DNA of 64,000 nt from Enterobacter kobei (GTDB lineage Bacteria; Pseudomonadota; Gammaproteobacteria; Enterobacterales; Enterobacteriaceae), in NCBI RefSeq assembly GCF_018323985.1, contig NZ_AP024590.1:3472001-3536000 (forward strand), written 5' to 3'. Every line of letters begins with the position of its first letter. The stretch's first letter is position 1. Made by a program: the position numbers and the translations under genes. Below the pieces are notes generated by a model. The model saw only the letters and a program-made list of their open reading frames with translations. It made no database searches and was not told the origin of the DNA. Of the stretch, positions 50,459 to 58,923 are shown piece after piece.

Positions 50459-50929
50459 TCAGGCTTTAATGGCCTTCAATACATTAATCATCTCAAGCGC
50501 GGTCAGGGCAGCTTCTGCACCTTTGTTACCCGCTTTGGTACCGGCGCGTTCGATGGCTTGTTCAATACTTTCAGTAGTCAGCACACCAAAGGCTACCGGG
50601 ATTTCGCTCTGTTCAGCGACGTGTGCCAGACCATTGCTTGCACCACCCGCCACATATTCGAAATGGGCGGTACCGCCACGGATAACCGTGCCGAGTGCAA
50701 TAATCGCATCATATTTACCGGTTTTCGCCAATGCGCCAGCCGCCAGAGGCAGCTCATAAGCACCTGGAACCCAAACCACGGTGATGTTTTCATCTTTAAC
50801 CTGACCGATACGTTTCAGTGCGTCGATAGCACCGTCCAGCAGGCTGTCATTGATGAAGTTGTTGAAACGCGCAATGGTGATGGCGACGCGAGCGTCCGGG
50901 GCAGCAACGGTAGCTTCAATAATGTTCAT
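50459..50929 (-). CDS. ribE: 6,7-dimethyl-8-ribityllumazine synthase
   Basis: 156 residues, as in E. coli (also called ribH). Forms the lumazine precursor of riboflavin in an icosahedral 60-mer. Active-site segments: ITIARFNNFINDSLLDGA, VVWVPGAYELPLAA, LGTVIRGGTAHFEYV (catalytic His) and PVAFGVLTT. The start ATG 50929 has an AAAGGAAG site. It lies between ribD and nusB. Confidence 0.97.
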   Translation of the reverse strand: MNIIEATVAAPDARVAITIARFNNFINDSLLDGAIDALKRIGQVKDENITVVWVPGAYELPLAAGALAKTGKYDAIIALGTVIRGGTAHFEYVAGGASNGLAHVAEQSEIPVAFGVLTTESIEQAIERAGTKAGNKGAEAALTALEMINVLKAIKA

Positions 50930-51015
50930 ACTCTTCCTTTACGGGTTCATTTAGCCCCGCAGGGGGGCGGATTTTATCATAATACTTCACGCACTGCTTC
51001 CCTTTTACGAGGACA

Positions 51016-52119
51016 TTACGCAGTGGTCAAATGCAGGCAAATATCAGGGCCAACCCGACGTATTTCGCTGAATGCAAATTTCGGCGCATCGGCTAATGCC
51101 TCAAGGCCCGGCAGTACGCACAAACCGCGCGCATCGGTGCCTAACAGTTTTGGCGCAAGGTAGACCACCAGCTCATCCACCAGCCCGGCCTGGATCAGCG
51201 CCCCTGCAAGGGATGCCCCGGCTTCCACCCAGATGCTGTTTACCTGCTGGCGACCCAGCAGCATCATCATCGACACCAGATCGAGATGGCCGTTGTGCTC
51301 AGGTACCTGAATGTGGCGCACGTTATCCGGCCAGGTCCGCGCGTCCGGCTGTGTGCGGGCAAACCAGGTTTCACCCGCTTGCTGGATCAGTCGATGTTCC
51401 GGCGTCACGCGGTTTTGGCTGTCGACCACGATTCGCAGCGGCTGGCGTAATTGCGCCTGCGGGTATTGCGCCTGCACGTCCGCAGAGAGCTCGTCCCAGC
51501 GAACGTTAAGCTGCGGATCATCCGCCAGCACCGTCGCGCTGCTGGTGAGAATAGCATGACTCTGCGCGCGCAAACGTTGCACATCGCGCCTTGCCTGAAG
51601 GGAGGTGATCCACTGGCTTTCACCGCTGGCCATGGCGGTACGGCCATCCAGCGACGCGCCCAGTTTTAGCTGCACCCAGGGAAAGCCGGTGCGCATACGT
51701 TTCAGGAAACCTTTATTGAGGTTTTCCGCCTCGCTCATCATCAGCCCGTGGCTGACCTCAATACCTTCCTGTTGCAGGCGGTACAGCCCGCGCCCGGCAA
51801 CCTGCGGATTGGGGTCCTGCATCGCCGCCACTACACGAGACACGCCCGCGTTAATCAACGCTTCGCAGCAGGGTGGCGTGCGTCCGTGATGGCTACAGGG
51901 TTCCAGGGTGACATAGGCGGTAGCACCACGTGCCTTTTCGCCCGCCATGCGCAGGGCATGGACTTCGGCATGCGGCTCGCCTGCCCGCTGATGATAACCT
52001 TCGCCGACAATCTCGCCGTCTTTGACGATCACACAGCCAACGTTGGGATTCGGATGGGTGGTAAAACGCCCGCGCTGCGCCAGCTTCAGCGCTCGTGCCA
52101 TGTACATCTCATCATGCAT
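51016..52119 (-). CDS. ribD: Riboflavin biosynthesis deaminase/reductase
   Basis: 367 residues, as in E. coli. The N-terminal cytidine-deaminase-like domain (about 1-145) has the zinc motifs HAEVHAL and PCSHHGRTPPCC; the C-terminal domain (about 146-367) is a dihydrofolate-reductase-like NADPH reductase with LKLGASLDGRTAMASGESQWI. It performs two successive steps of riboflavin synthesis. The start ATG 52119 (MHDEMYMARALKLA) matches E. coli and lies 4 bp after nrdR; an 18-residue extension into nrdR is unsupported. Confidence 0.97.
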   Translation of the reverse strand: MHDEMYMARALKLAQRGRFTTHPNPNVGCVIVKDGEIVGEGYHQRAGEPHAEVHALRMAGEKARGATAYVTLEPCSHHGRTPPCCEALINAGVSRVVAAMQDPNPQVAGRGLYRLQQEGIEVSHGLMMSEAENLNKGFLKRMRTGFPWVQLKLGASLDGRTAMASGESQWITSLQARRDVQRLRAQSHAILTSSATVLADDPQLNVRWDELSADVQAQYPQAQLRQPLRIVVDSQNRVTPEHRLIQQAGETWFARTQPDARTWPDNVRHIQVPEHNGHLDLVSMMMLLGRQQVNSIWVEAGASLAGALIQAGLVDELVVYLAPKLLGTDARGLCVLPGLEALADAPKFAFSEIRRVGPDICLHLTTA

Positions 52120-52123
52120 GAGC

Positions 52124-52573
52124 TTAATCCTGTAAGCGGGCGATCTCTTCGCCAAATTCGCGGATGTCTTCAAAGCTGCGGTAAACCGAGGCGAAGCGGA
52201 TATAGGCGACTTTATCGAGCTTTTTCAGCTGCTCCATCACCAGATTGCCGATCATTTTGCTCGGCACTTCGCGCTCGCCAGTAGCACGCAGCTGCGATTT
52301 AATATGATTCAGCGCCATTTCAACGTCATCCGCGCTCACCGGACGTTTTTCCAGCGCGCGCAGCATGCCGTTACGCAGTTTTTCCTCGTTAAACGGCTCG
52401 CGGATCTCGTTGCTTTTCACCACGCGCGGCATCACCAGTTCTGCCACCTCAAAGGTGGTGAAGCGTTCATTACACACCAGACACTGACGACGGCGGCGCA
52501 CGGACGACCCTTCACCGACCAGGCGGGAGTCAATTACTTTGGTATCCACGGCTAAACAGAATGGGCAATGCAT
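52124..52573 (-). CDS. nrdR: Ribonucleotide reductase repressor NrdR
   Basis: 149 residues, as in E. coli. Repressor of the ribonucleotide reductase operons, sensing ATP and dATP. The N-terminal zinc ribbon (MHCPFC and CLVCNERF) binds DNA, and an ATP-cone domain follows (about 49-139; KSNEIREPFNEEKLRNGMLRAL). The start ATG 52573. First gene of the nrdR-ribD-ribE-nusB-thiL-pgpA run. Confidence 0.98.
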   Translation of the reverse strand: MHCPFCLAVDTKVIDSRLVGEGSSVRRRRQCLVCNERFTTFEVAELVMPRVVKSNEIREPFNEEKLRNGMLRALEKRPVSADDVEMALNHIKSQLRATGEREVPSKMIGNLVMEQLKKLDKVAYIRFASVYRSFEDIREFGEEIARLQD

Positions 52574-52727
52574 ACGGCGTCCTGACGTTAAAATTAGCTG
52601 AAATCTATTTTAACCTGATCTGCTGCGACAACAAAGGTAAGACCGCTTTTGAGATAAAGGATCGATGGCAACCCGCGTTGTGCACGCTACTATTACAGGC
52701 AATGTTCGTTGCAAGGAAACTAACACA

Positions 52728-53270
52728 ATGACAAGACGTTACCTGAAGGTTTTGCTGGTCGGTAGCCTGTTTACCCTCAGCGCCTGTGCGCCGCAAAGCG
52801 AAGTCCGACAGCTACATCAAAGCGTCAGTACGCTCAATAAAGAGATGAGTAAACTGAATCAGGAGACGGTGAAAATCACCCAGCAAAATTCGCTGAATGC
52901 CAAATCCAGCAGCGGCGTGTATCTGTTGCCTGGCGCGAATACCCCTGCCCTTCTTCACAGTCAGATCGGTATGCTGAAGATGTCGCTGGTGAACATTGCC
53001 CCTAATGCCGACGGCACGCGCGTAACGTTACGCATTCAGGGTGAATCGAACGATCCGCTTCCGGCGTTCAGCGGGACGGTGGAATGGGGCCAGATCCTGG
53101 GCACCACCGATAACTACCAGGAAGTTAACGTGCAAAATCAGTTGATTAACGCCCCGGCCAGTACCCTGGCACCGAGCGACGTTGACCTGCCGCTCCAGCT
53201 TAACGGCATCACGCCAGACCAGCTGGGCTTTGTACGCGTTCACGATATTCAGCCCGCCACCAACCAGTAA
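52728..53270 (+). CDS. yajI: DUF3251 lipoprotein YajI
   Basis: 180 residues. The signal peptide MTRRYLKVLLVGSLFTLSAC ends in the lipobox LSAC. A short coiled-coil-like segment (VRQLHQSVSTLNKEMSKLNQ) precedes the conserved domain ITQQNSLNAKSSSGVYLLPG. The function is unknown. The start ATG 52728 has an AAGGAAA site and begins the signal peptide; the upstream extension is unsupported. Divergent from nrdR, upstream of tsx. Confidence 0.93.
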   Translation: MTRRYLKVLLVGSLFTLSACAPQSEVRQLHQSVSTLNKEMSKLNQETVKITQQNSLNAKSSSGVYLLPGANTPALLHSQIGMLKMSLVNIAPNADGTRVTLRIQGESNDPLPAFSGTVEWGQILGTTDNYQEVNVQNQLINAPASTLAPSDVDLPLQLNGITPDQLGFVRVHDIQPATNQ

Positions 53271-53385
53271 GCGGCTTCCGGGGCGAGCCACTCGCCCTTT
53301 TCACTTCCCCCGCCTTTTTCGGCGAAATATTTGCAACACAGATGAATCTCAGTACAATCCCTGCGTTTTATATACGCAAACGTGA

Positions 53386-53401
53386 ACGCAATCGATTACG
53401 T
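53386..53401. promoter_or_regulatory. PurR-like operator of tsx
   Basis: ACGCAATCGATTACGT resembles the PurR palindrome ACGCAAACGTTTGCGT. A second ACGCAAACGTG half-site overlaps just upstream (53374-53384). CytR could also use this area. Confidence 0.55.
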
Positions 53402-53410
53402 GCGTAATAG

Positions 53411-53430
53411 ATATGTGAAACAACACATAT
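53411..53430. promoter_or_regulatory. CRP site of the tsx promoter
   Basis: ATATGTGAAACAACACATAT is a near-perfect palindrome centred about 41 bp before the start point predicted from the -10 TATAAT at 53450-53455. This is a class II CRP position as in E. coli tsx. A second TGTGA follows at 53434. Confidence 0.75.
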
Positions 53431-53539
53431 TTTTGTGAGCATGGATACTTATAATAGGCTCGCTGAAATACGAAACATTTAGAAACTCAATACGCGCGTT
53501 CTTTCGCTCCCGCAGGGGAACTTAATCAGTGGCTAAACT

Positions 53540-54424
53540 ATGAAAAAAACATTACTCGTCGCCGGTGCTGCACTGGCTCTCTCCTCTTCATTCGCCGTCT
53601 ATGCGGCAGAAAATGACAAGCCAGAGTTCGTTTCCGACTGGTGGCACCAGAGCGTGAACGTGGTAGGCAGCTACCACACCCGTTTTGGACCGCAAATCCG
53701 TAACGATACCTATCTGGAATATGAAGCGTTTGCCAAAAAAGACTGGTTTGATTTTTATGGTTACCTGGATGCACCGGTCTTCTTCGGTGGTAACACCGAT
53801 GCCAAAGGGATCTGGAACCATGGTTCCCCGCTGTTTATGGAAATCGAACCGCGCTTCTCTATCGATAAACTGACCGGTGCTGACCTGAGCTTTGGTCCGT
53901 TCAAAGAGTGGTACGTCGCGAACAACTACATCTACGATATGGGCCGCAATAAGTCCGGTCGTCAGAGCACCTGGTATATGGGTCTGGGTACCGACATCGA
54001 TACCGGCCTGCCAATGAGCCTGTCACTGAACGTGTATGCGAAATACCAGTGGCAGAACTACCTGGCGGAGAACGAAAACGAGTGGGACGGCTACCGTTTC
54101 AAAGTGAAATACTTTGTACCGATCACTGAACTGTGGGGCGGTAATCTGAGCTACATCGGTTTCACCAACTTTGACTGGGGTTCCGATCTGGGCGACAACG
54201 GCTTCCGCGACAACAACGGTCGTAAAGCACGTACCAACGATTCCATCGCGTCCAGCCACATTCTGTCGCTGAGCTACGATCACTGGCACTACTCAGTGGT
54301 GGCGCGTTACTGGCACAACGGTGGTCAGTGGAATGATGATGCCAGCCTGAATTTCGGCAATGGCGACTTCAGCGTCCGCTCTACCGGCTGGGGTGGTTAC
54401 CTGGTGGCAGGTTACAACTTCTAA
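53540..54424 (+). CDS. tsx: Nucleoside-specific outer-membrane channel Tsx
   Basis: 294 residues, as in E. coli. The signal peptide (MKKTLLVAGAALALSSSFAVYA) precedes a 12-stranded beta-barrel that admits nucleosides and deoxynucleosides and serves as a phage and colicin receptor. The N-terminal mature part has ENDKPEFVSDWWHQSVNVVGSYHTRFGP, and the protein ends in the aromatic residue of GYNF as outer-membrane barrels do. The start ATG 53540. PurR-like and CRP sites upstream fit nucleoside and catabolite control. A REP pair follows. Confidence 0.97.
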   Translation: MKKTLLVAGAALALSSSFAVYAAENDKPEFVSDWWHQSVNVVGSYHTRFGPQIRNDTYLEYEAFAKKDWFDFYGYLDAPVFFGGNTDAKGIWNHGSPLFMEIEPRFSIDKLTGADLSFGPFKEWYVANNYIYDMGRNKSGRQSTWYMGLGTDIDTGLPMSLSLNVYAKYQWQNYLAENENEWDGYRFKVKYFVPITELWGGNLSYIGFTNFDWGSDLGDNGFRDNNGRKARTNDSIASSHILSLSYDHWHYSVVARYWHNGGQWNDDASLNFGNGDFSVRSTGWGGYLVAGYNF

Positions 54425-54438
54425 TCGGCGCGGGTTTC

Positions 54439-54508
54439 GCCCGGTGGCGCTGCGCTTACCGGGCCACCTTCCGAATGCAGGCCGGGTAAGGCGTAGCCGC
54501 CACCCGGC
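54439..54508. repeat. Inverted REP pair
   Basis: REP units at 54439-54465 and 54478-54508 in opposite orientations between tsx and the WYL-domain gene; the second is followed by TTTTT and may also act as a terminator for tsx. Confidence 0.85.
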
Positions 54509-54511
54509 TTT

Positions 54512-55192
54512 TTACTGCTTAACCTTCCGTAAAAAATCCACCAAAGACTTGTCTGCACTCTCGCTAAAGCGCCTCTCCGTCAGCACAATATTGAGACACC
54601 TGTCGAGCCGAAAACAGCGGTAGTCATCGCGTCGTTCACACCACGCGGCAAGCAACCAGTGCTCTCCCCAGAAGAATAAGCCCAACGGCTGCACCTCACG
54701 TTTAGAGAGCTGTCCAGCTTCATCGCGATAATGCAGATCCAGTACGCCCTGGGAAGATATCGCCTGATGAATGACATCAAAACCCTTGCGGGAATGAGGT
54801 TGCAGAGCAATGTCCGGGGCATAAATGCGCGTCTGCTCCGCCTTACGACGACTCGTATCCGGCAGTATTGCCAGTACCTTTTCCTGCGCCGACTCCAGCT
54901 CGCGGGACAAGGATTCTCCACCCCAGGTTTTGAGCAACCGAATAGCCACGATCAACGCCTCAGACTCTTTGTTCGTCAGCATCAGCGGCGGCAAATCAAA
55001 ACCTGCCATCAGGCGATAGCCACTTCCCGCCTCCCCTTCCACGGGCACGCCAGACAACGATAAATCGCGAATATCGCGATAGACTGTACGTTCAGATATG
55101 CCCAGCCTGTCCGCCAGATGCGCCGCCGTTGTCAGTCGTCTCCCCCGCAGGATCTGCACAATCTGGAACAAACGGTCAGCGCGTCGGGTCAT
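54512..55192 (-). CDS. YafY-type regulator with HTH and WYL domains
   Basis: 226 residues. The N-terminal HTH (about 1-60) reads RADRLFQIVQILRGRR, LADRLGISERTVYRDIRDLSLSGVPV; a WYL ligand-sensing domain (about 135-205) reads LDLHYRDEAG, REVQPLGLFFWGEHWLLAAWCE and FRLDRC. Such proteins are transcription regulators whose ligands are mostly unknown. It lies 14 bp after the VOC gene, so the two form an operon, probably autoregulated through the inverted repeat at 55621-55642. The start ATG 55192. Not part of this locus in E. coli K-12. Confidence 0.85.
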   Translation of the reverse strand: MTRRADRLFQIVQILRGRRLTTAAHLADRLGISERTVYRDIRDLSLSGVPVEGEAGSGYRLMAGFDLPPLMLTNKESEALIVAIRLLKTWGGESLSRELESAQEKVLAILPDTSRRKAEQTRIYAPDIALQPHSRKGFDVIHQAISSQGVLDLHYRDEAGQLSKREVQPLGLFFWGEHWLLAAWCERRDDYRCFRLDRCLNIVLTERRFSESADKSLVDFLRKVKQ

Positions 55193-55206
55193 AGTTTTCT
55201 CGCTTC

Positions 55207-55572
55207 TCAGGCGGGTTGATGGAGGCCGACGCGATTACCTTCGCTGTCGATAAACAGGGCTATAGTTCCGATACCTCGCGGCAACTCGTACGGGCCAAAT
55301 ACACATTCGCCGCCCGCAGAAATAATGCGTTCGAGCGTGGTGCCAAGATGGTCGGTATGCAGGTAAATAATAGCGCCCTGTGGCGAGGGTGTAATGCCCT
55401 CAAATTTTGCCAGCGCACCGCCCGTTTCTTCGCCTTCATGCGGGAAAATGGCCAACTCAGCCACGTCCAGTTGCTCACGCTTTAACACCACCTGCATCAC
55501 TGGCTCATAAAACGTGATGGCGCGATCCATATCCGTGACCGGGATTTCAAACCAGCTAATGACCTTTTTCAT
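55207..55572 (-). CDS. VOC (glyoxalase/bleomycin-resistance fold) family protein
   Basis: 121 residues with two beta-alpha-beta-beta-beta modules of the vicinal oxygen chelate fold (MKKVISWFEIPVTDMDRAITFYEPVM and GAIIYLHTDHLGTTLERIISAGG). Possible metal ligands include His98 and the C-terminal acidic residues (FIDSEGNRVGLH). Substrate unknown; members include glyoxalases, dioxygenases and resistance proteins. The start ATG 55572 with a CAGGAG site is preferred over a 68-residue upstream extension that crosses the promoter and terminator. Operon with the WYL regulator. Confidence 0.85.
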   Translation of the reverse strand: MKKVISWFEIPVTDMDRAITFYEPVMQVVLKREQLDVAELAIFPHEGEETGGALAKFEGITPSPQGAIIYLHTDHLGTTLERIISAGGECVFGPYELPRGIGTIALFIDSEGNRVGLHQPA

Positions 55573-55620
55573 ACTTACTCCTGCCTGTTGTTTGAGTTCA
55601 GGCGAAGTGTACGACAGTGC

Positions 55621-55642
55621 TCCTGACAGCATACTGTCAGGA
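55621..55642. promoter_or_regulatory. Inverted repeat upstream of the VOC-WYL operon
   Basis: TCCTGACAG and CTGTCAGGA are perfect 9-bp arms around CATA, about 49 bp upstream of the VOC start codon. Position and symmetry fit an operator for the WYL regulator; there is no T-run, so a terminator is unlikely. Confidence 0.6.
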
Positions 55643-55661
55643 GTGTTAGTGAGGAAGAGCC

Positions 55662-55696
55662 AAAAAAAATCCCGGTCAGGTGACCGGGATTTTTTT
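55662..55696. terminator. Terminator of the queA-tgt-yajC-secDF operon
   Basis: AAAAAAAATCCCGGTCA and TGACCGGGATTTTTTT form a long perfect stem 15 bp after secF; the T-run is present on both strands. Confidence 0.93.
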
Positions 55697-55711
55697 GCAG
55701 CAAAACAGGCG

Positions 55712-56683
55712 TTACGGAAGGATTGACGGTTGGTCCGCGCCTTCTTTCTCGACTTTCTGCACCAGCAGGTGTTCACGCTTCATGCCCAGTTTCAGCGCCA
55801 GCGCCGATGCGACATAAATCGACGATGCAGTACCGATGGACACACCGATCAGCATGGTCAGCGAGAAGCCCTGGAGCATGGCACCGCCAAAGAGGTAGAG
55901 CATCAGGATCACCACTAAGGTGGTTCCTGAGGTGATCAACGTCCTGTGCAGCGTCTGGGTCAGGGACACGTTAAAGATTTCGTACGGCGTTCCACGGCGG
56001 ATCTTGCGGAAGTTTTCACGAATACGGTCCGATACCACGATGCTGTCGTTCAGCGAGTAGCCGATGACCGACATCAGCGAGGCGACAATCGTCAGGTCCA
56101 CTTCGATATGGAACAGCGACAGTACGCCCATGGTGATGATGACGTCATGCGCCAGCGCGATAACCACACCGGCCGCCAGACGCCACTCAAAGCGGAATCC
56201 GACGTAAACCAGAATGGAAATCAGCGCGACCATCAGCGCCATCGCACCGGTCTGCGCCAGGTCTGCACCCACGCTCGGTCCGACGAACTCGATACGTTTT
56301 ACCGCGGCATTCTGGCTGGTCGCTTCGTTAATCACGTTCACGACCTTGCTGCCCAGCACCTGACCGCCGGTTTCACCTTCGGCAGGCGGCATACGCACCA
56401 TGATGTCGCGGCTGCTGCCAAAGTTCTGCAACAGTGGATCGGCAAAGCCCGCTTTTTCCAGCGCTTCGCGCATCTGATCCATATCGGCTGGTTTTTCCAG
56501 CGAGATTTCGATGACCGTACCGCCGGTAAAATCCAGACCCCAGTTAAAGCCTTTCACGCCAATGATAATCAGTGACAGGATCAGCAGAAAACCGGAGATG
56601 CCGAAGGCCCAGTAATCCCAGCGCATAAAGTCATAGACTCTACGGCCGTGGTTCAATTGTTCAACAGTATATTCCTGTGCCAC
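55712..56683 (-). CDS. secF: Protein translocase subunit SecF
   Basis: 323 residues, as in E. coli. Inner-membrane partner of SecD that uses the proton gradient to help export. Six membrane helices flank a periplasmic domain. Family motifs: GVKGFNWGLDFTGGTVIEI, IGYSLNDSIVVSDRIREN and RTLITSGTTLVVILMLYLFGG. The start is GTG 56683 (MAQEYTVEQLNHGRRV), as in E. coli, 10 bp after secD. Confidence 0.98.
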   Translation of the reverse strand: MAQEYTVEQLNHGRRVYDFMRWDYWAFGISGFLLILSLIIIGVKGFNWGLDFTGGTVIEISLEKPADMDQMREALEKAGFADPLLQNFGSSRDIMVRMPPAEGETGGQVLGSKVVNVINEATSQNAAVKRIEFVGPSVGADLAQTGAMALMVALISILVYVGFRFEWRLAAGVVIALAHDVIITMGVLSLFHIEVDLTIVASLMSVIGYSLNDSIVVSDRIRENFRKIRRGTPYEIFNVSLTQTLHRTLITSGTTLVVILMLYLFGGAMLQGFSLTMLIGVSIGTASSIYVASALALKLGMKREHLLVQKVEKEGADQPSILP

Positions 56684-56693
56684 AACGCACTCC

Positions 56694-58541
56694 TCAGATA
56701 GACAGCTTGTTGATGCGTTTGCCGCCGTACAACAGGTTTACGATGGCACGGGTGCCGACGATCGCGGTAAACATTGACGTCGCCACACCGATACCGGTGG
56801 TAATGGCGAAGCCTTTAATGGCCCCGGTGCCTACGGCATACAGGATGATGACCTTAATAAGCGTCGTGACGTTGGCGTCAAAAATGGAACTGAACGCGCC
56901 GCGATAACCTTCGTCAATCGCCTGCTGGACACTACGCCCGTTGCTCAGCTCTTCTTTGATACGTTCGTTTATCAGCACGTTCGCATCCACCGCCACCGCA
57001 AGGGTTAAGACGATCCCCGCGATACCCGGCATGGTCAGCGTCGCCCCTGGCAGCAGGGACATAATGCCGACAATCAGCACCAGGTTGGCAATCAGCGCCG
57101 TGGTAGCAATCAGGCCAAACTTCTTATAGAAGAACAGCATGAAGATGATGGACACCGCCAGACCGGCCAGACAGGCTTCCAGACCCTGAGTGATGTTTTG
57201 CATCCCTAAGGTTGGGCCAATGGTACGTTCTTCCACGATCTGAATCGGCGCGATCAACGCACCCGCACGCAGCAGCAGCGACAGCTGACGCGCTTCGTTC
57301 GGGTTATTAATCCCGGTGATACGGAAGCTGTTGCCGAGGCGAGACTGGATATTAGCGACGTTAATCACCTCTTCCTGTTTCACCAGTACGGAACGGCCAT
57401 TTGCATCTTTTTTACCGCTGTCTTTGTACTCCACAAACAGGGTCGCCATCGGTTTGCCGATGTTGTCCTTGGTGAAGTTAGACATGATGTTGCCACCTGC
57501 GCTGTCGAGCGAGATGTTAACCTGCGGCTGGTTGTATTCATCCTGGCTGGAAGTGGAGTCGGTGATATGGTCACCGGTCAGGATCACACGTTTGTACAGC
57601 ACAACCGGCTGACCTTCGCGCATCTGTTTCACTTCCGAATCACCCGGTACACGGCCAGAAGCCGCAGCCGACTGATCGACATTGGTGTTAACCAGACGGA
57701 ATTCCAGCGTCGCGGTCGCGCCAAGGATTTCCTTCGCACGCGCGGTGTCCTGAATACCCGGCAGTTCAACCACGATGCGGTCTGCACCCTGACGCTGTAC
57801 CAGCGGCTCGGCGACACCCAGTTGGTTGACACGGTTACGCAGGATGTTGATGTTCTGCTGTACCGCATATTCACGCGCTTCGCTCAGACGCGCATCGGTC
57901 ATCACCGCGCGCAGGGCGTTGCCGCTTTGGCTGGTGATCACCATGTCGCGGTGGCGTGCAGTCAGGTAAGTGATCGCCTGATCGCGCGCTGCGCTGTCGC
58001 GGAACACAATGCTCACGCCATAGTTATCTTCCTTACGTACGTTGGTGTAAGGAATGCCTTTTTCGCGCAGATCGCTACGCAGGCTGTCGGTATTTTGTTC
58101 CTGCAGCTTGCCGAGCGCGGTATCCATATCCACTTCCATCAGGAAGTGCACACCACCACGCAGGTCAAGACCGAGTTTCATCGGCTCTGCTTTGATGGAG
58201 GACAACCAGCGCGGAGTAGCAGGTGCAAGGTTCAGCGCCACGACATATTTGTCACCCAACAGGCTGAGCAGCGCTTCACGCGCGCGCAGCTGCGTATCGG
58301 TGGAGTCGAAACGCGCAAGAATAGCGCCCTCTTCCAGTGCCACAGACTTAGCAGTGATTTTTTCTTGTTTTAAGGTGTTCTGGACCTGGATCAGCGTTTG
58401 CTCACTGGCGGCGACACCGCGCGCACCAGTGATCTGAACGGCCGGATCCTCACCATACAGGTTGGGAAGTGCGTAAAGCAGGCCGACGATAATCACGACG
58501 ACCAGCATAATGTACTTCCACAAAGGATAACGGTTTAACAC
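56694..58541 (-). CDS. secD: Protein translocase subunit SecD
   Basis: 615 residues, as in E. coli. One N-terminal helix, a large periplasmic P1 domain (about 35-450; LGLDLRGGVHFLMEVD) and five more helices with GPTLGMQNITQGLEACLAG, AGIVLTLAVAVDANVLINERIKEE and the charged pair needed for proton use. The start is GTG 58541 (MLNRYPLWKYIM), as in E. coli. Works with SecF and YajC around SecYEG. Confidence 0.98.
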   Translation of the reverse strand: MLNRYPLWKYIMLVVVIIVGLLYALPNLYGEDPAVQITGARGVAASEQTLIQVQNTLKQEKITAKSVALEEGAILARFDSTDTQLRAREALLSLLGDKYVVALNLAPATPRWLSSIKAEPMKLGLDLRGGVHFLMEVDMDTALGKLQEQNTDSLRSDLREKGIPYTNVRKEDNYGVSIVFRDSAARDQAITYLTARHRDMVITSQSGNALRAVMTDARLSEAREYAVQQNINILRNRVNQLGVAEPLVQRQGADRIVVELPGIQDTARAKEILGATATLEFRLVNTNVDQSAAASGRVPGDSEVKQMREGQPVVLYKRVILTGDHITDSTSSQDEYNQPQVNISLDSAGGNIMSNFTKDNIGKPMATLFVEYKDSGKKDANGRSVLVKQEEVINVANIQSRLGNSFRITGINNPNEARQLSLLLRAGALIAPIQIVEERTIGPTLGMQNITQGLEACLAGLAVSIIFMLFFYKKFGLIATTALIANLVLIVGIMSLLPGATLTMPGIAGIVLTLAVAVDANVLINERIKEELSNGRSVQQAIDEGYRGAFSSIFDANVTTLIKVIILYAVGTGAIKGFAITTGIGVATSMFTAIVGTRAIVNLLYGGKRINKLSI

Positions 58542-58568
58542 GGCACTTCCCTTTGGGAAAACGAAAGA

Positions 58569-58901
58569 TTACAGCGCCTTCATCGTGCCTTTCGGCAGAA
58601 CGGCAGCTACGAAGTCACGTTTGATAACCACTTCAGTGGTGTCATTCAGGGCGATAGCAATGTAGCCAGTTTCCGCTACTTTGGTCACGCGACCCACCAG
58701 GCCACCGTTGGTCAGCACTTCATCACCTTTAGCGATGGAGCTCATGAGATTTTTGTGCTCTTTGGTGCGTTTCTGCTGTGGACGCAGGATCATGAAATAG
58801 AAGATCAGACCAAACACAACCAGCATCAGGATCAAAGACATCGGGCTGCCCTGCGCCGGTGCACCCGTTGCTGCTACAGCATCAGAAATAAAAAAGCTCA
58901 T
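58569..58901 (-). CDS. yajC: Sec translocase accessory subunit YajC
   Basis: 110 residues, as in E. coli. A single membrane helix (about 21-39, LILMLVVFGLIFYFMILRPQ) precedes a cytoplasmic domain with KGDEVLTNGGLVGRV. Associates with SecDF. The start ATG 58901. Lies 22 bp after tgt. Confidence 0.98.
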   Translation of the reverse strand: MSFFISDAVAATGAPAQGSPMSLILMLVVFGLIFYFMILRPQQKRTKEHKNLMSSIAKGDEVLTNGGLVGRVTKVAETGYIAIALNDTTEVVIKRDFVAAVLPKGTMKAL

Positions 58902-58923
58902 TCAAATTCCCTCATTATTAAAA

